Origin: JAYRWN01 sp041917975
GTDB lineage: Bacteria; Bacteroidota; Bacteroidia; Chitinophagales; Saprospiraceae
Direction of reading: 5' to 3'
NCBI GenBank assembly: GCA_041917975.1
Contig: JAYRWN010000030.1
Span: forward strand, 1-5,090
Length of the DNA stretch: 5,090 bases
Made by a program: the position numbers and the translations under genes. Under the pieces are notes generated by a model that had not been told where the DNA came from, did not search any database, and worked only from the letters and a program-made list of their open reading frames with translations. Positions within the stretch are counted from its first letter, which is position 1. The number at the start of each line of letters is the position of its first letter. Shown in pieces: positions 1 to 5,090 of the stretch.

Positions 1-189
1 ATCAATATTGCCAATTAGGTTTATCAGCAATCGCTCTTGCAGCATCAGCATTGCACGGCAACTATTACAGATATTCTATTGGCGGACAATACAGTACGTG
101 AAGCGCAAACCAATTACCTCCATGCACTGGTCGAATACTTGAAAGCCGATCTGGAATGGAAAAAAGCATCTGGTTCAATTAAAAATTAA
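1..189 (+). CDS. TolC-family outer-membrane efflux channel, C-terminal fragment
   Basis: This is the last part of an outer-membrane channel protein of a tripartite efflux pump, cut by the window edge. From about position 64 the frame ending at the TAA at 187-189 reads TDILLADNTVREAQTNYLHA and then ALVEYLKADLEWKKASG. That is the pattern of the final long periplasmic helix of TolC-family proteins (a 'TD-LL-A' turn, then 'QAQ/EAQTNYL-AL--Y--A--E---A-G'). Its stop lies 3 nt before the adaptor start, so it is probably the first gene of the operon. One oddity: reading back in this frame gives a TAG at 16-18 and unfamiliar residues at 19-60. Another frame over positions 3-32 gives QYCQLGLSAI, which resembles the segment expected just before ITDILLADN. 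So there may be a frameshift or small insertion at about 33-66, or a sequence error near the end of the assembly. The family call is fairly secure; whether the gene is intact is not. Confidence 0.72.
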
Positions 190-192
190 ACA

Positions 193-1041
193 ATGAAAAA
201 GCTATTTTCTTACCTGATACCCACCGTCATTTTGGTTGCCGTTTTTGGCGGCATTGCGTTCAGACTAAAAAGGAACAAAGCCATTGCCGAAGAGCGTATC
301 TATCATCACGACTCAACGAAAATCGCTGATTTGACTGACAAAACTCCATCGTCAATAGCCTCCAACGGTGAGGACGACCTTATTTTCACAGGCACTTTTG
401 AACCCTTTAGGGAAACAAAAATCAGTGCAGAAATACAAGGCAAAATCAACCTAATTACCGTGGATGCAGGCAGCGTCGTGACTAAAGGGCAAACCCTCGT
501 TCAGTTGGACGATGCGCTTCTACAGCTGCAATTGCAAGGGGTAGACGTACAAATCGAAGGCCTGACTGCTGATGTGCATCGGTATTCCATTTTGGCAAAA
601 GCCGATGCCGTGCAGGGCATTCAGTTGGAAAAAGCCCAATTGGGTCTGAAATCGGCGCAAGTTCAAAAGGCGACCATTCAGGAGCAAATCAATAAGACGA
701 CCATTAAAGCCCCTTTTAGTGGGGTTGTTTATGCCAAATTAAATGAAGTGGGCGGCTTTGCTGCACCAGGCGTTCCTCTTTTACACCTGCTCGAAATTGG
801 GCAATTAAAATTCACGATAAACGTGGCTGAAAATGATATACACTATTTCAAAATCGGACAAAGTCACGAAATTATCGCCGATATTTTTCCCGATAAAACA
901 ATCGTGGGCAAGGTCAGCCTGATAGCGAGCAAAGCCAATATGGGCAACAGTTTCCCCATTCAATTCACCGTGAATAATTTTTCGAATCATTTACTGAGGG
1001 GGGGGATGTTTGGAACACTAAAATTAAACCCCAAAAACTAA
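193..1041 (+). CDS. RND efflux membrane fusion (periplasmic adaptor) protein, short C-terminus
   Basis: This is a periplasmic adaptor (HlyD/AcrA type) that links an RND pump to a TolC-type channel. Residues 5-23 form one hydrophobic N-terminal segment followed by basic residues (RLKRNK), so it is likely anchored in the inner membrane. No lipobox cysteine is visible. The first half of the lipoyl-like domain is at about 66-106 (ETKISAEIQGKI, then DAGSVVTKGQTLVQLDD). A helical hairpin, Gln/Leu/Ala-rich and short, spans about 107-167. The second lipoyl half is at about 168-201 (TTIKAPFSGVV, a hallmark adaptor motif). The beta-barrel domain is at about 203-278 and ends in LLRGGMFGTLKLN. Family members usually run to about 340-380 residues and continue after 'GMFG' into a membrane-proximal domain. 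Here the frame stops five residues after that strand. The ATG is chosen because it gives a proper signal-anchor and sits 3 nt after the upstream stop. There is no Shine-Dalgarno, as is usual in Bacteroidota. An 8-G run lies in codons 269-271. Confidence 0.93.
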   Translation: MKKLFSYLIPTVILVAVFGGIAFRLKRNKAIAEERIYHHDSTKIADLTDKTPSSIASNGEDDLIFTGTFEPFRETKISAEIQGKINLITVDAGSVVTKGQTLVQLDDALLQLQLQGVDVQIEGLTADVHRYSILAKADAVQGIQLEKAQLGLKSAQVQKATIQEQINKTTIKAPFSGVVYAKLNEVGGFAAPGVPLLHLLEIGQLKFTINVAENDIHYFKIGQSHEIIADIFPDKTIVGKVSLIASKANMGNSFPIQFTVNNFSNHLLRGGMFGTLKLNPKN

Positions 1042-1047
1042 TCGGCT

Positions 1048-4000
1048 ATGAACATCTCGGAAATATCCATCAATCGCCCCTCGCTGATTATCGTACTATT
1101 CAGCGTGTTTGCCGTGCTCGGTATCATCGGCTACAACAATTTGAGTTACGAATTGATGCCCGATTTCAACCAACCCGTCGTTGTTGTCCGTACAGGCTAC
1201 CCGGGAGCAACGCCCGATGAGGTGGAGACCTCTGTTTCCCGCAAAATCGAGGATGCCTTGTCCAATCTGGAAGGCGTGGATTATTTGGTCACCAAGTCGC
1301 TGCCCAATGCATCGGTCATCATTGCCAACCTGAATTACGGCACTGACCTCGACCAGGCGATGCAGGATGCCCAACGGTATATTGACAATATCCGCAAGGA
1401 CTTGCCCGCCGATATTTTAAGTCCTGTAATGAGCAAAGTGTCGCCCAATGATTTGCCGATTATGTCGGTAAGTGCCACCAGCGATTTGCCTGCCACCGTT
1501 TTTTACCAAAAAATGAAGGACGAATATTTGCCACAAATCCAGCAGTTAAAAGGCGTAGCGGAAATCACGCTTTTGGGCGGTGAAGAGCGGGAAATTCAGG
1601 TGAAAATCCATCAGGAAAAACTAAAACATTATCGGGTTTCCATGTTGCAGGTAGTGGAAGCCATTAACCGTTCGGGTTTGGATTTACCCGCAGGCCATGT
1701 ACAAACCGATGCCGAAACCAATTCGGTGCGGTTGGTCGGCAAGTTTAACACACTTGACCAATTGCGCAAGGTACAAATTGCCATGCCTGCTCCCAACAGT
1801 CCGCTTTACCTGAAAGATGTGGCAGCGGTGGATGACGGCATTCGTGAACGGACTTCGGTAAGTCGTTTCAACGGTAAAAACGGCATAGGGCTTTTGCTGA
1901 AAAAACAAGGCGACGCCAATGCAGTGAATGTCTCTAAAGCCGTGCGCGGTGCATTTACAAAAATTGAAAAACAACATGTCCAACAGGGGGTAAAATTCAC
2001 TGTAGCGGACGATAGCACCGATAACACCATTGCCGCCGTGGACAGTGTGGTAGTGGATTTGATTTTGGCGGTAATCCTGGTGTCGTTAGTGATGCTGCTG
2101 TTTTTGCGCAGTTTCCGAAATTCGCTGATTGTACTTGTGGCCATTCCGACTTCCCTGGTCACAGCATTTGCTGTGATGTGGATACTCAATTACACGCTCA
2201 ACCTGATGACACTTTTAGCTATGTCCCTCATTATTGGTATCCTGGTGGACGATGCGGTGGTAGTTTTGGAAAATATCCAACGACACTTAGATATGGGTAA
2301 GGAAAAACGTAAAGCCTCCCTGGAAGGCCGGATGGAAATCGGGTTTTCGGCATTGTCTATTACGCTCGTAGATGTAGTGGTGTTCCTGCCGATTTTGTTT
2401 TTACAGGTATTTGTGGCGGATATGCTGAAACAATTTTCGGTAGTGGTCATCACTTCTACCCTGACCAGTTTATTGGTCGGTTTCACGCTCACTCCGTGGT
2501 TGGCTTCACGCATCGGAAAAAAAGAGGATTTACAACCGACCAACTTTTTAAACCGCTTTTTGATTGGTTTTGAAAAAATATTGCACCGTTTCATCGAGTG
2601 GTATGGTAACCAGTTGAATTGGGTGTTAAACCATAAATTGGTTTTTACGGGCATTGTACTCGCCCTTTTTGCTCTCACTTTGGGAGTGATGAAACAAGGT
2701 ATAATCGGCAAGGAATTGATTTCGACGGGCGACCAGGGAAAATTTCGTTTTGCTATGGAATTTGAAAAAAACACCTCCATTCAACGCAATGACTCGATTT
2801 CTAAGGAAATAGAAAAGTATATTTTAGCGCAAGCCGAAGTAAAAACCCTGTTCAGTAATGTCGGCGGACCCAGCACGGGCATCGGTAGTCTGGGGGTTGG
2901 CGTACCCTATAAAACAGAATTTACGGTGCAGTTGAAAGATAAAAAGGAGCTGCTAAACTTGCGCACAGAGGACTTCATGCTGCGCCTGCGAAAAGGTCTG
3001 CAAATGCAATATCGCCAGATACGATTTTCAATGGCGACCCTGGGCTTGGTGCCCCGTGCTGCACCGGTGGAAATGACTTTGAGTGGAAGTGATTTAACGC
3101 AGGTTCTGCAAACGGGTAATTTACTTAAAGAAGTCGTACAAGGCATTCCAGGAGCAGATAATGTGCAATTATCGGTGGAAGAAGGCAGTCCCGAATACCA
3201 GGTTTTGCCGGACAAAGACCGCATGCAGCGCCTGGGCTTGAACACCGCCTTGACGGGACAAAACCTGCGCACCGCTTTTACCGGAAATGACGATGCGAGC
3301 CTTACGGAAAATGGAACGGAGTACCCGGTAAGGATTTGGTTGGCAGATTTTGACCGCCGCAATTATGAGGATGTCAGCCGTTTGAATATTCTCAATCCTA
3401 TGGGTGTACCCGTGCAGGTGGCGCAATTCGCCAAAGTCGAAAGAGGGCGTACCCCCTCGTTGTTGGAGCGTAAAGACCGTCAACCCGCTGTCACGCTAAC
3501 CGCCGATGCGCTGGGCAGACCTTCGGGAACAGTAGCAGATGATGTGGTGGCTTACCTGAAAGAAAATCCTCTGCCCACTGGCATGAGCCTGACCTGGGGC
3601 AGCGACATCAAGCGACAAAACGATAGTTTCGGGGCATTGGGTGGCGTTCTGGCAATTTCGTTTTTGTTGATCTACCTGATTATGGTCGCTTTGTATGATA
3701 GTTTCGTGTATCCTTTTGTTGCGCTCTTTTCGATACCTGTGGCGACCATTGGGGCATTTTTGGCCTTAAATCTATCACTCAGTAATTTAAGTTTGTTTGC
3801 CCTTTTGGGTTTGATTATGCTTATGGGTTTGGTGACAAAAAATGCCATTTTGATCGTGGACTTCACCAACCAACTCAAAGCCGAAGGTTTGCACTATCGG
3901 GCGGCATTAATTCAAGCGGGCAAGGAGCGGATGCGCCCGATTTTGATGACGACCTTGGCTATGGCTATCGGGATGTTGCCCATTGCACTTGCCAAAGGTA

Positions 4001-4161
4001 CTGCCAGCGAATGGAAAAACGGCTTGGCATGGGTCATCATCGGCGGGCTGCTTTCTTCGCTGATTTTAACCGTATACCTGGTACCGATGATGTATTATTT
4101 AGTGGATAGAGTTAAAGAAAAAATAACCGGATTCCCGGTAAAAAATGCTCAAAATGCTTAA
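1048..4161 (+). CDS. RND multidrug efflux permease, HAE1 (AcrB/MdtB-like) family
   Basis: This inner-membrane proton/substrate antiporter is the motor of the tripartite pump. At 1037 residues it matches the usual full length (about 1020-1050). Layout: TM1 at about 11-29, a large periplasmic loop to about 330, TM2 from about 333, then TM3-TM6, TM7 at about 532-550, a second large loop to about 860, then TM8-TM12 to a short basic tail. The TM4 proton-relay motif is GILVDDAVVVLEN, with the paired aspartates at D401 and D402. The partner lysine in TM10 is K931, in LMGLVTKNAILIVDF. The DD pair plus KN is typical of the HAE1 drug/amphiphile branch, whereas heavy-metal (CusA/CzcA) pumps have a different TM4 motif. 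The early YPGATPDEVE and VSRKIEDALSNLEGV blocks are also standard. The start lies 6 nt after the adaptor stop, so translation is probably coupled. The exact substrate cannot be read from sequence; drugs, bile-salt-like detergents, dyes or lipidic compounds are all possible. No disruption is seen. Confidence 0.97.
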   Translation: MNISEISINRPSLIIVLFSVFAVLGIIGYNNLSYELMPDFNQPVVVVRTGYPGATPDEVETSVSRKIEDALSNLEGVDYLVTKSLPNASVIIANLNYGTDLDQAMQDAQRYIDNIRKDLPADILSPVMSKVSPNDLPIMSVSATSDLPATVFYQKMKDEYLPQIQQLKGVAEITLLGGEEREIQVKIHQEKLKHYRVSMLQVVEAINRSGLDLPAGHVQTDAETNSVRLVGKFNTLDQLRKVQIAMPAPNSPLYLKDVAAVDDGIRERTSVSRFNGKNGIGLLLKKQGDANAVNVSKAVRGAFTKIEKQHVQQGVKFTVADDSTDNTIAAVDSVVVDLILAVILVSLVMLLFLRSFRNSLIVLVAIPTSLVTAFAVMWILNYTLNLMTLLAMSLIIGILVDDAVVVLENIQRHLDMGKEKRKASLEGRMEIGFSALSITLVDVVVFLPILFLQVFVADMLKQFSVVVITSTLTSLLVGFTLTPWLASRIGKKEDLQPTNFLNRFLIGFEKILHRFIEWYGNQLNWVLNHKLVFTGIVLALFALTLGVMKQGIIGKELISTGDQGKFRFAMEFEKNTSIQRNDSISKEIEKYILAQAEVKTLFSNVGGPSTGIGSLGVGVPYKTEFTVQLKDKKELLNLRTEDFMLRLRKGLQMQYRQIRFSMATLGLVPRAAPVEMTLSGSDLTQVLQTGNLLKEVVQGIPGADNVQLSVEEGSPEYQVLPDKDRMQRLGLNTALTGQNLRTAFTGNDDASLTENGTEYPVRIWLADFDRRNYEDVSRLNILNPMGVPVQVAQFAKVERGRTPSLLERKDRQPAVTLTADALGRPSGTVADDVVAYLKENPLPTGMSLTWGSDIKRQNDSFGALGGVLAISFLLIYLIMVALYDSFVYPFVALFSIPVATIGAFLALNLSLSNLSLFALLGLIMLMGLVTKNAILIVDFTNQLKAEGLHYRAALIQAGKERMRPILMTTLAMAIGMLPIALAKGTASEWKNGLAWVIIGGLLSSLILTVYLVPMMYYLVDRVKEKITGFPVKNAQNA

Positions 4162-4183
4162 ATCTCCATCGCGGTGGAAATTT
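4160..4183. terminator. Dyad at the pump stop codon, possible terminator or decayed repeat end
   Basis: A 24-nt near-perfect palindrome begins inside the TAA stop of the pump gene. Its arms are AAATCTCCATCG and CGGTGGAAATTT, with 11 of 12 positions able to pair (one G-U, one A-C mismatch); the innermost pairs would have to open to form a loop. A hairpin here would suit the end of the operon, but only three T's follow, so it is a weak intrinsic terminator. The right arm, ending GTGGAAATTTCTA at 4186, also resembles the GTGGAGGCATCTA end of the repeat elements further downstream, so this may be a decayed copy of that end. Confidence 0.35.
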
Positions 4184-4326
4184 CTAGTGCAGGCCCAAAG
4201 AAGTAACAGTCCCATTGTAGCGCTCGGCAACAAATCCATCGACATTGTTTGTTTACCCAAATCTGTAAGAAACAAATAAATAATAAATCTAATAAATCTC
4301 TAAATTAAGTGTATAGATTTCTTTGA
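4184..4326. other. AT-rich non-coding stretch after the operon
   Basis: No gene is supported here. The first part (about 4187-4255) has balanced base composition. On the minus strand it gives a 22-codon stretch ending at a stop at 4184-4186, containing VDGFVAERYNGTVTSLGLH. That looks somewhat protein-like but is bounded upstream by another stop and matches nothing I can name. The second part (about 4265-4316) is strongly A/T-rich with repeated AATAAAT-like words and stops in all frames. It could be decayed coding DNA plus spacer. Confidence 0.5.
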
Positions 4327-4506
4327 GGAATATACCGGAAATATCAAGGTTCATGGTTTAGTTATTTTAAGTTCTTCAATGAACATAATCCTCCTCACTT
4401 CCATGTCACCTGTGGCGAATTTAAAGCAACTGTTAATATTAATGAAGAAATTATCATTGGATTTAGCCTAATCCGAACGAGCCGGAACCAGATGTTACAA
4501 AAATAA
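4327..4506 (+). pseudogene. Remnant of a DUF4160-type small protein
   Basis: The frame between the TGA at 4324-4326 and the TAA at 4504-4506 reads YQGSWFSYFKFFNEHNPP and then HFHVTCGEFKATVNINEEII. The FNEHNPPHFHV core and the following 'GE-KA-VNI---II-G' match the diagnostic region of DUF4160, a small protein family of about 70-90 residues. It is often found beside a DUF2442 gene, and a role in toxin-antitoxin-like pairs has been suggested for such pairs. There is no ATG, GTG or TTG in frame ahead of the conserved core, and similarity stops after IIIG, where the family normally continues with a leucine-rich C-terminal helix. From 4467 the next frame (4467-4577) is open (PNPNEPEPDVTKINKVIG), but it does not look like the missing helix. 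I therefore call it a decayed gene fragment. The family match rests on motif memory only. Confidence 0.5.
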
Positions 4507-4600
4507 ATAAGGTCATTGGCACTGAGTCTACCTATAATTTTATTAGATCGTATCCTTCATCATCTACTCAATTAAAATAGAATAAACTTTTTATTACGAA
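4507..4600. other. Spacer between the gene remnant and the repeat array
   Basis: AT-rich DNA with no supported gene. An open frame inherited from 4467 ends at a TAG at 4578-4580. It contains GTCATTGGCACT at 4512-4523, which recurs at 5037-5048 beyond the array. An AAAATAGAA word at 4575-4583 also occurs in the loop of the repeat elements, consistent with a decayed element copy ending at 4612. Confidence 0.4.
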
Positions 4601-4612
4601 TGGAGAAATCTA
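4601..4612. repeat. Solitary end of the palindromic element (decayed upstream copy)
   Basis: TGGAGAAATCTA closely resembles the right ends of the full elements (TGGAGGCATCTA at 4755-4766; CGGAGGCATCTA at 4904-4915). It is followed by 16 nt before the first full copy, nearly the same as the 15-nt spacers inside the array. This spacing makes a fourth, eroded copy more likely than chance similarity, though the rest of that copy is not clearly recognisable. Confidence 0.4.
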
Positions 4613-4628
4613 TTGAACGGAAGTTAAA

Positions 4629-4766
4629 TAGATGTCTCAACTCACTTGTATGAAGTTTTCTTAAGTACTTTATTAGCATAACATTTCTTCATGAAATTCG
4701 GGAGGTTCGGTCGACATGACAATAGAGTAGAAAAAAATGTCATACCGACCATAGTGGAGGCATCTA
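4629..4766. repeat. Palindromic intergenic repeat, copy 1 (138 bp, complete)
   Basis: The element starts TAGATGTCTCAAC and ends GTGGAGGCATCTA, so its ends are imperfect inverted repeats. Inside are two further potential hairpins. Hairpin A pairs TATGAAG (about 4648-4654) with CTTCATG, and more loosely the CTC side with GGGAGG. Hairpin B pairs GGTCGACATGACA with TGTCATACCGACC, 11 of 13 positions, around an A-rich loop. No reading frame is convincing. The design resembles REP/MITE-like intergenic repeats of Bacteroidota, whose arms often read like 'TGTCATnnCGACCGnAGnGGAGnnATCT'; that family link is from memory. This copy has a 4-nt longer loop than copy 2. Confidence 0.85.
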
Positions 4767-4781
4767 AAACGTGCATAAAAA
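4767..4781. repeat. 15-nt spacer between repeat copies 1 and 2
   Basis: AAACGTGCATAAAAA. The next spacer, TTACGTGCATAAAAA, is the same in 13 of 15 positions. The spacer is therefore part of the amplified unit, making the array a tandem duplication with periods of 153 and 149 bp rather than separate insertions. Confidence 0.8.
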
Positions 4782-4915
4782 TAGATGTCCCCACTCACCG
4801 ATATGGAATTTTCATAAGCACTTTATTAGCATAACATTTCTTCATGAAATTCGGGAGGTTCGGTCGATATGACAAAATAGAAAAAATGTCATGCCGACCG
4901 TAGCGGAGGCATCTA
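4782..4915. repeat. Palindromic intergenic repeat, copy 2 (134 bp, complete)
   Basis: Starts TAGATGTCCCCAC and ends GCGGAGGCATCTA. The middle section from TTATTAGCATAACATTTC through TTCATGAAATTCGGGAGG is identical to copy 1. Hairpin B here is GGTCGATATGACA with TGTCATGCCGACC, giving 11 Watson-Crick pairs, one wobble (T-G) and one mismatch. The A-rich loop is AAATAGAAAAAA. Differences from copies 1 and 3 cluster in the left arm (CCGATATGGAATTTTCATAAG). Confidence 0.85.
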
Positions 4916-4930
4916 TTACGTGCATAAAAA
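4916..4930. repeat. 15-nt spacer between repeat copies 2 and 3
   Basis: TTACGTGCATAAAAA, nearly the same as the spacer between copies 1 and 2. It supports origin of the array by tandem duplication of a unit of about 150 bp. Confidence 0.8.
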
Positions 4931-5042
4931 TAGATATCTCCACTCACTTGTATGAAGTTTTCTTAAGCACTTTTTTAGCATAAAATTTCTTCATGAAACT
5001 CGGGAGGTTCGGTCGACATGACAAAATAGAAAAAATGTCATT
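4931..5042. repeat. Palindromic intergenic repeat, copy 3 (3'-truncated)
   Basis: Starts TAGATATCTCCAC and follows copy 2 through GGTTCGGTCGACATGACA, the A-rich loop and ATGTCAT. It then breaks off: the expected GCCGACC arm and GGAGGCATCTA end are replaced by TGGCACTAAGCTCGG. So hairpin B has lost about half of its right arm and the element has no right terminal repeat. The left arm is closer to copy 1 than to copy 2 (CTTGTATGAAGTTTTCTTAAG). Confidence 0.8.
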
Positions 5043-5090
5043 GGCACTAAGCTCGGTGAATCACCAATAGGATTTAGATTTTTTCGATTA
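5043..5090. other. Unassigned tail of the window
   Basis: After the truncated repeat, the frame through GTC at 5037 stays open to the window edge and reads VIGTKLGESPIGFRFFRL. It is too short to assign, has no start codon, and follows a TGA at 5019-5021. It might be the inside of another decayed gene or the edge of a gene continuing outside the window. Confidence 0.3.

Noticed and set aside
805..3878. Minus-strand open frames opposite the adaptor and pump genes (up to 196 codons)
   Set aside because: All lie fully inside strongly supported + strand genes, have no family-like motifs and show the composition of antisense shadows.
1048..4161. Heavy-metal (CusA/CzcA) type RND pump
   Set aside because: The TM4 motif GILVDDAVVVLEN with D401/D402 and K931-N932 in TM10 is the HAE1 drug-efflux pattern.
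4184..4254. Minus-strand fragment VDGFVAERYNGTVTSLGLH, considered as a transposase tail
   Set aside because: Only 22 codons between two stops, with no motif of any transposase family I can name and no matching terminal repeats around it.
4300..4330. Bacteroidota promoter (TAnnTTTG) at TAGATTTC, about 4313-4320
   Set aside because: It matches 7 of 8 positions but has no clear upstream TTTG element at the right spacing, and no intact gene follows.
4600..4653. Small ORF starting MEKSIERKLN (17 codons)
   Set aside because: It starts inside the solitary element end and runs into repeat copy 1, ending in its left arm. The frame is explained by repeat sequence and has no known match or ribosome-binding signal.
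4629..5042. CRISPR array
   Set aside because: The repeated units are 134-138 bp and themselves palindromic, while the 15-nt 'spacers' are nearly identical to each other. CRISPR has short repeats and unique spacers of about 30 nt.
4629..5042. Integron attC sites
   Set aside because: The hairpins lack the paired RYYYAAC/GTTRRRY core sites, and no gene cassettes lie between the units.

Overview
The window reads as chromosomal DNA of a Bacteroidota bacterium, probably of the Sphingobacteriia/Cytophagia type. The grounds are moderate GC in the genes, very AT-rich intergenic DNA, no clear Shine-Dalgarno sequences, and protein sequences in the style of Bacteroidota tripartite efflux pumps. The order is a guess; the phylum is reasonably likely.

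Positions 1-4161 hold a compact, co-directional efflux operon on the + strand: the C-terminal tail of a TolC-type outer-membrane channel (ends at 189), a membrane fusion (adaptor) protein (193-1041), and a full-length RND inner-membrane pump of the HAE1 (AcrB/MdtB-like) type (1048-4161). Gaps of 3 and 6 nt imply one transcript and one complex: the pump takes up substrate from the periplasm or membrane using the proton gradient, the adaptor bridges, and the TolC-type channel discharges outside. Two details depart from the textbook pump. The adaptor stops right after its beta-barrel domain and lacks the usual membrane-proximal domain. The TolC tail meets an in-frame stop when read back toward the window start.

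Positions 4162-5090 contain no intact gene. A dyad overlaps the pump's stop codon, followed by AT-rich degenerate sequence, then a start-less remnant of a DUF4160-type protein (about 4327-4506). From 4629 onward there are two complete copies and one 3'-truncated copy of a 134-138 bp palindromic element with terminal inverted repeats, separated by 15-nt spacers. A solitary element-like end at 4601-4612 suggests a fourth, decayed copy upstream. This resembles the REP/MITE-like intergenic repeats common in Bacteroidota.

I see no convincing new multi-gene system. The observations most worth checking are the structured repeat array, the shortened adaptor with an 8-G tract close to its end, and the frame break in the TolC fragment.
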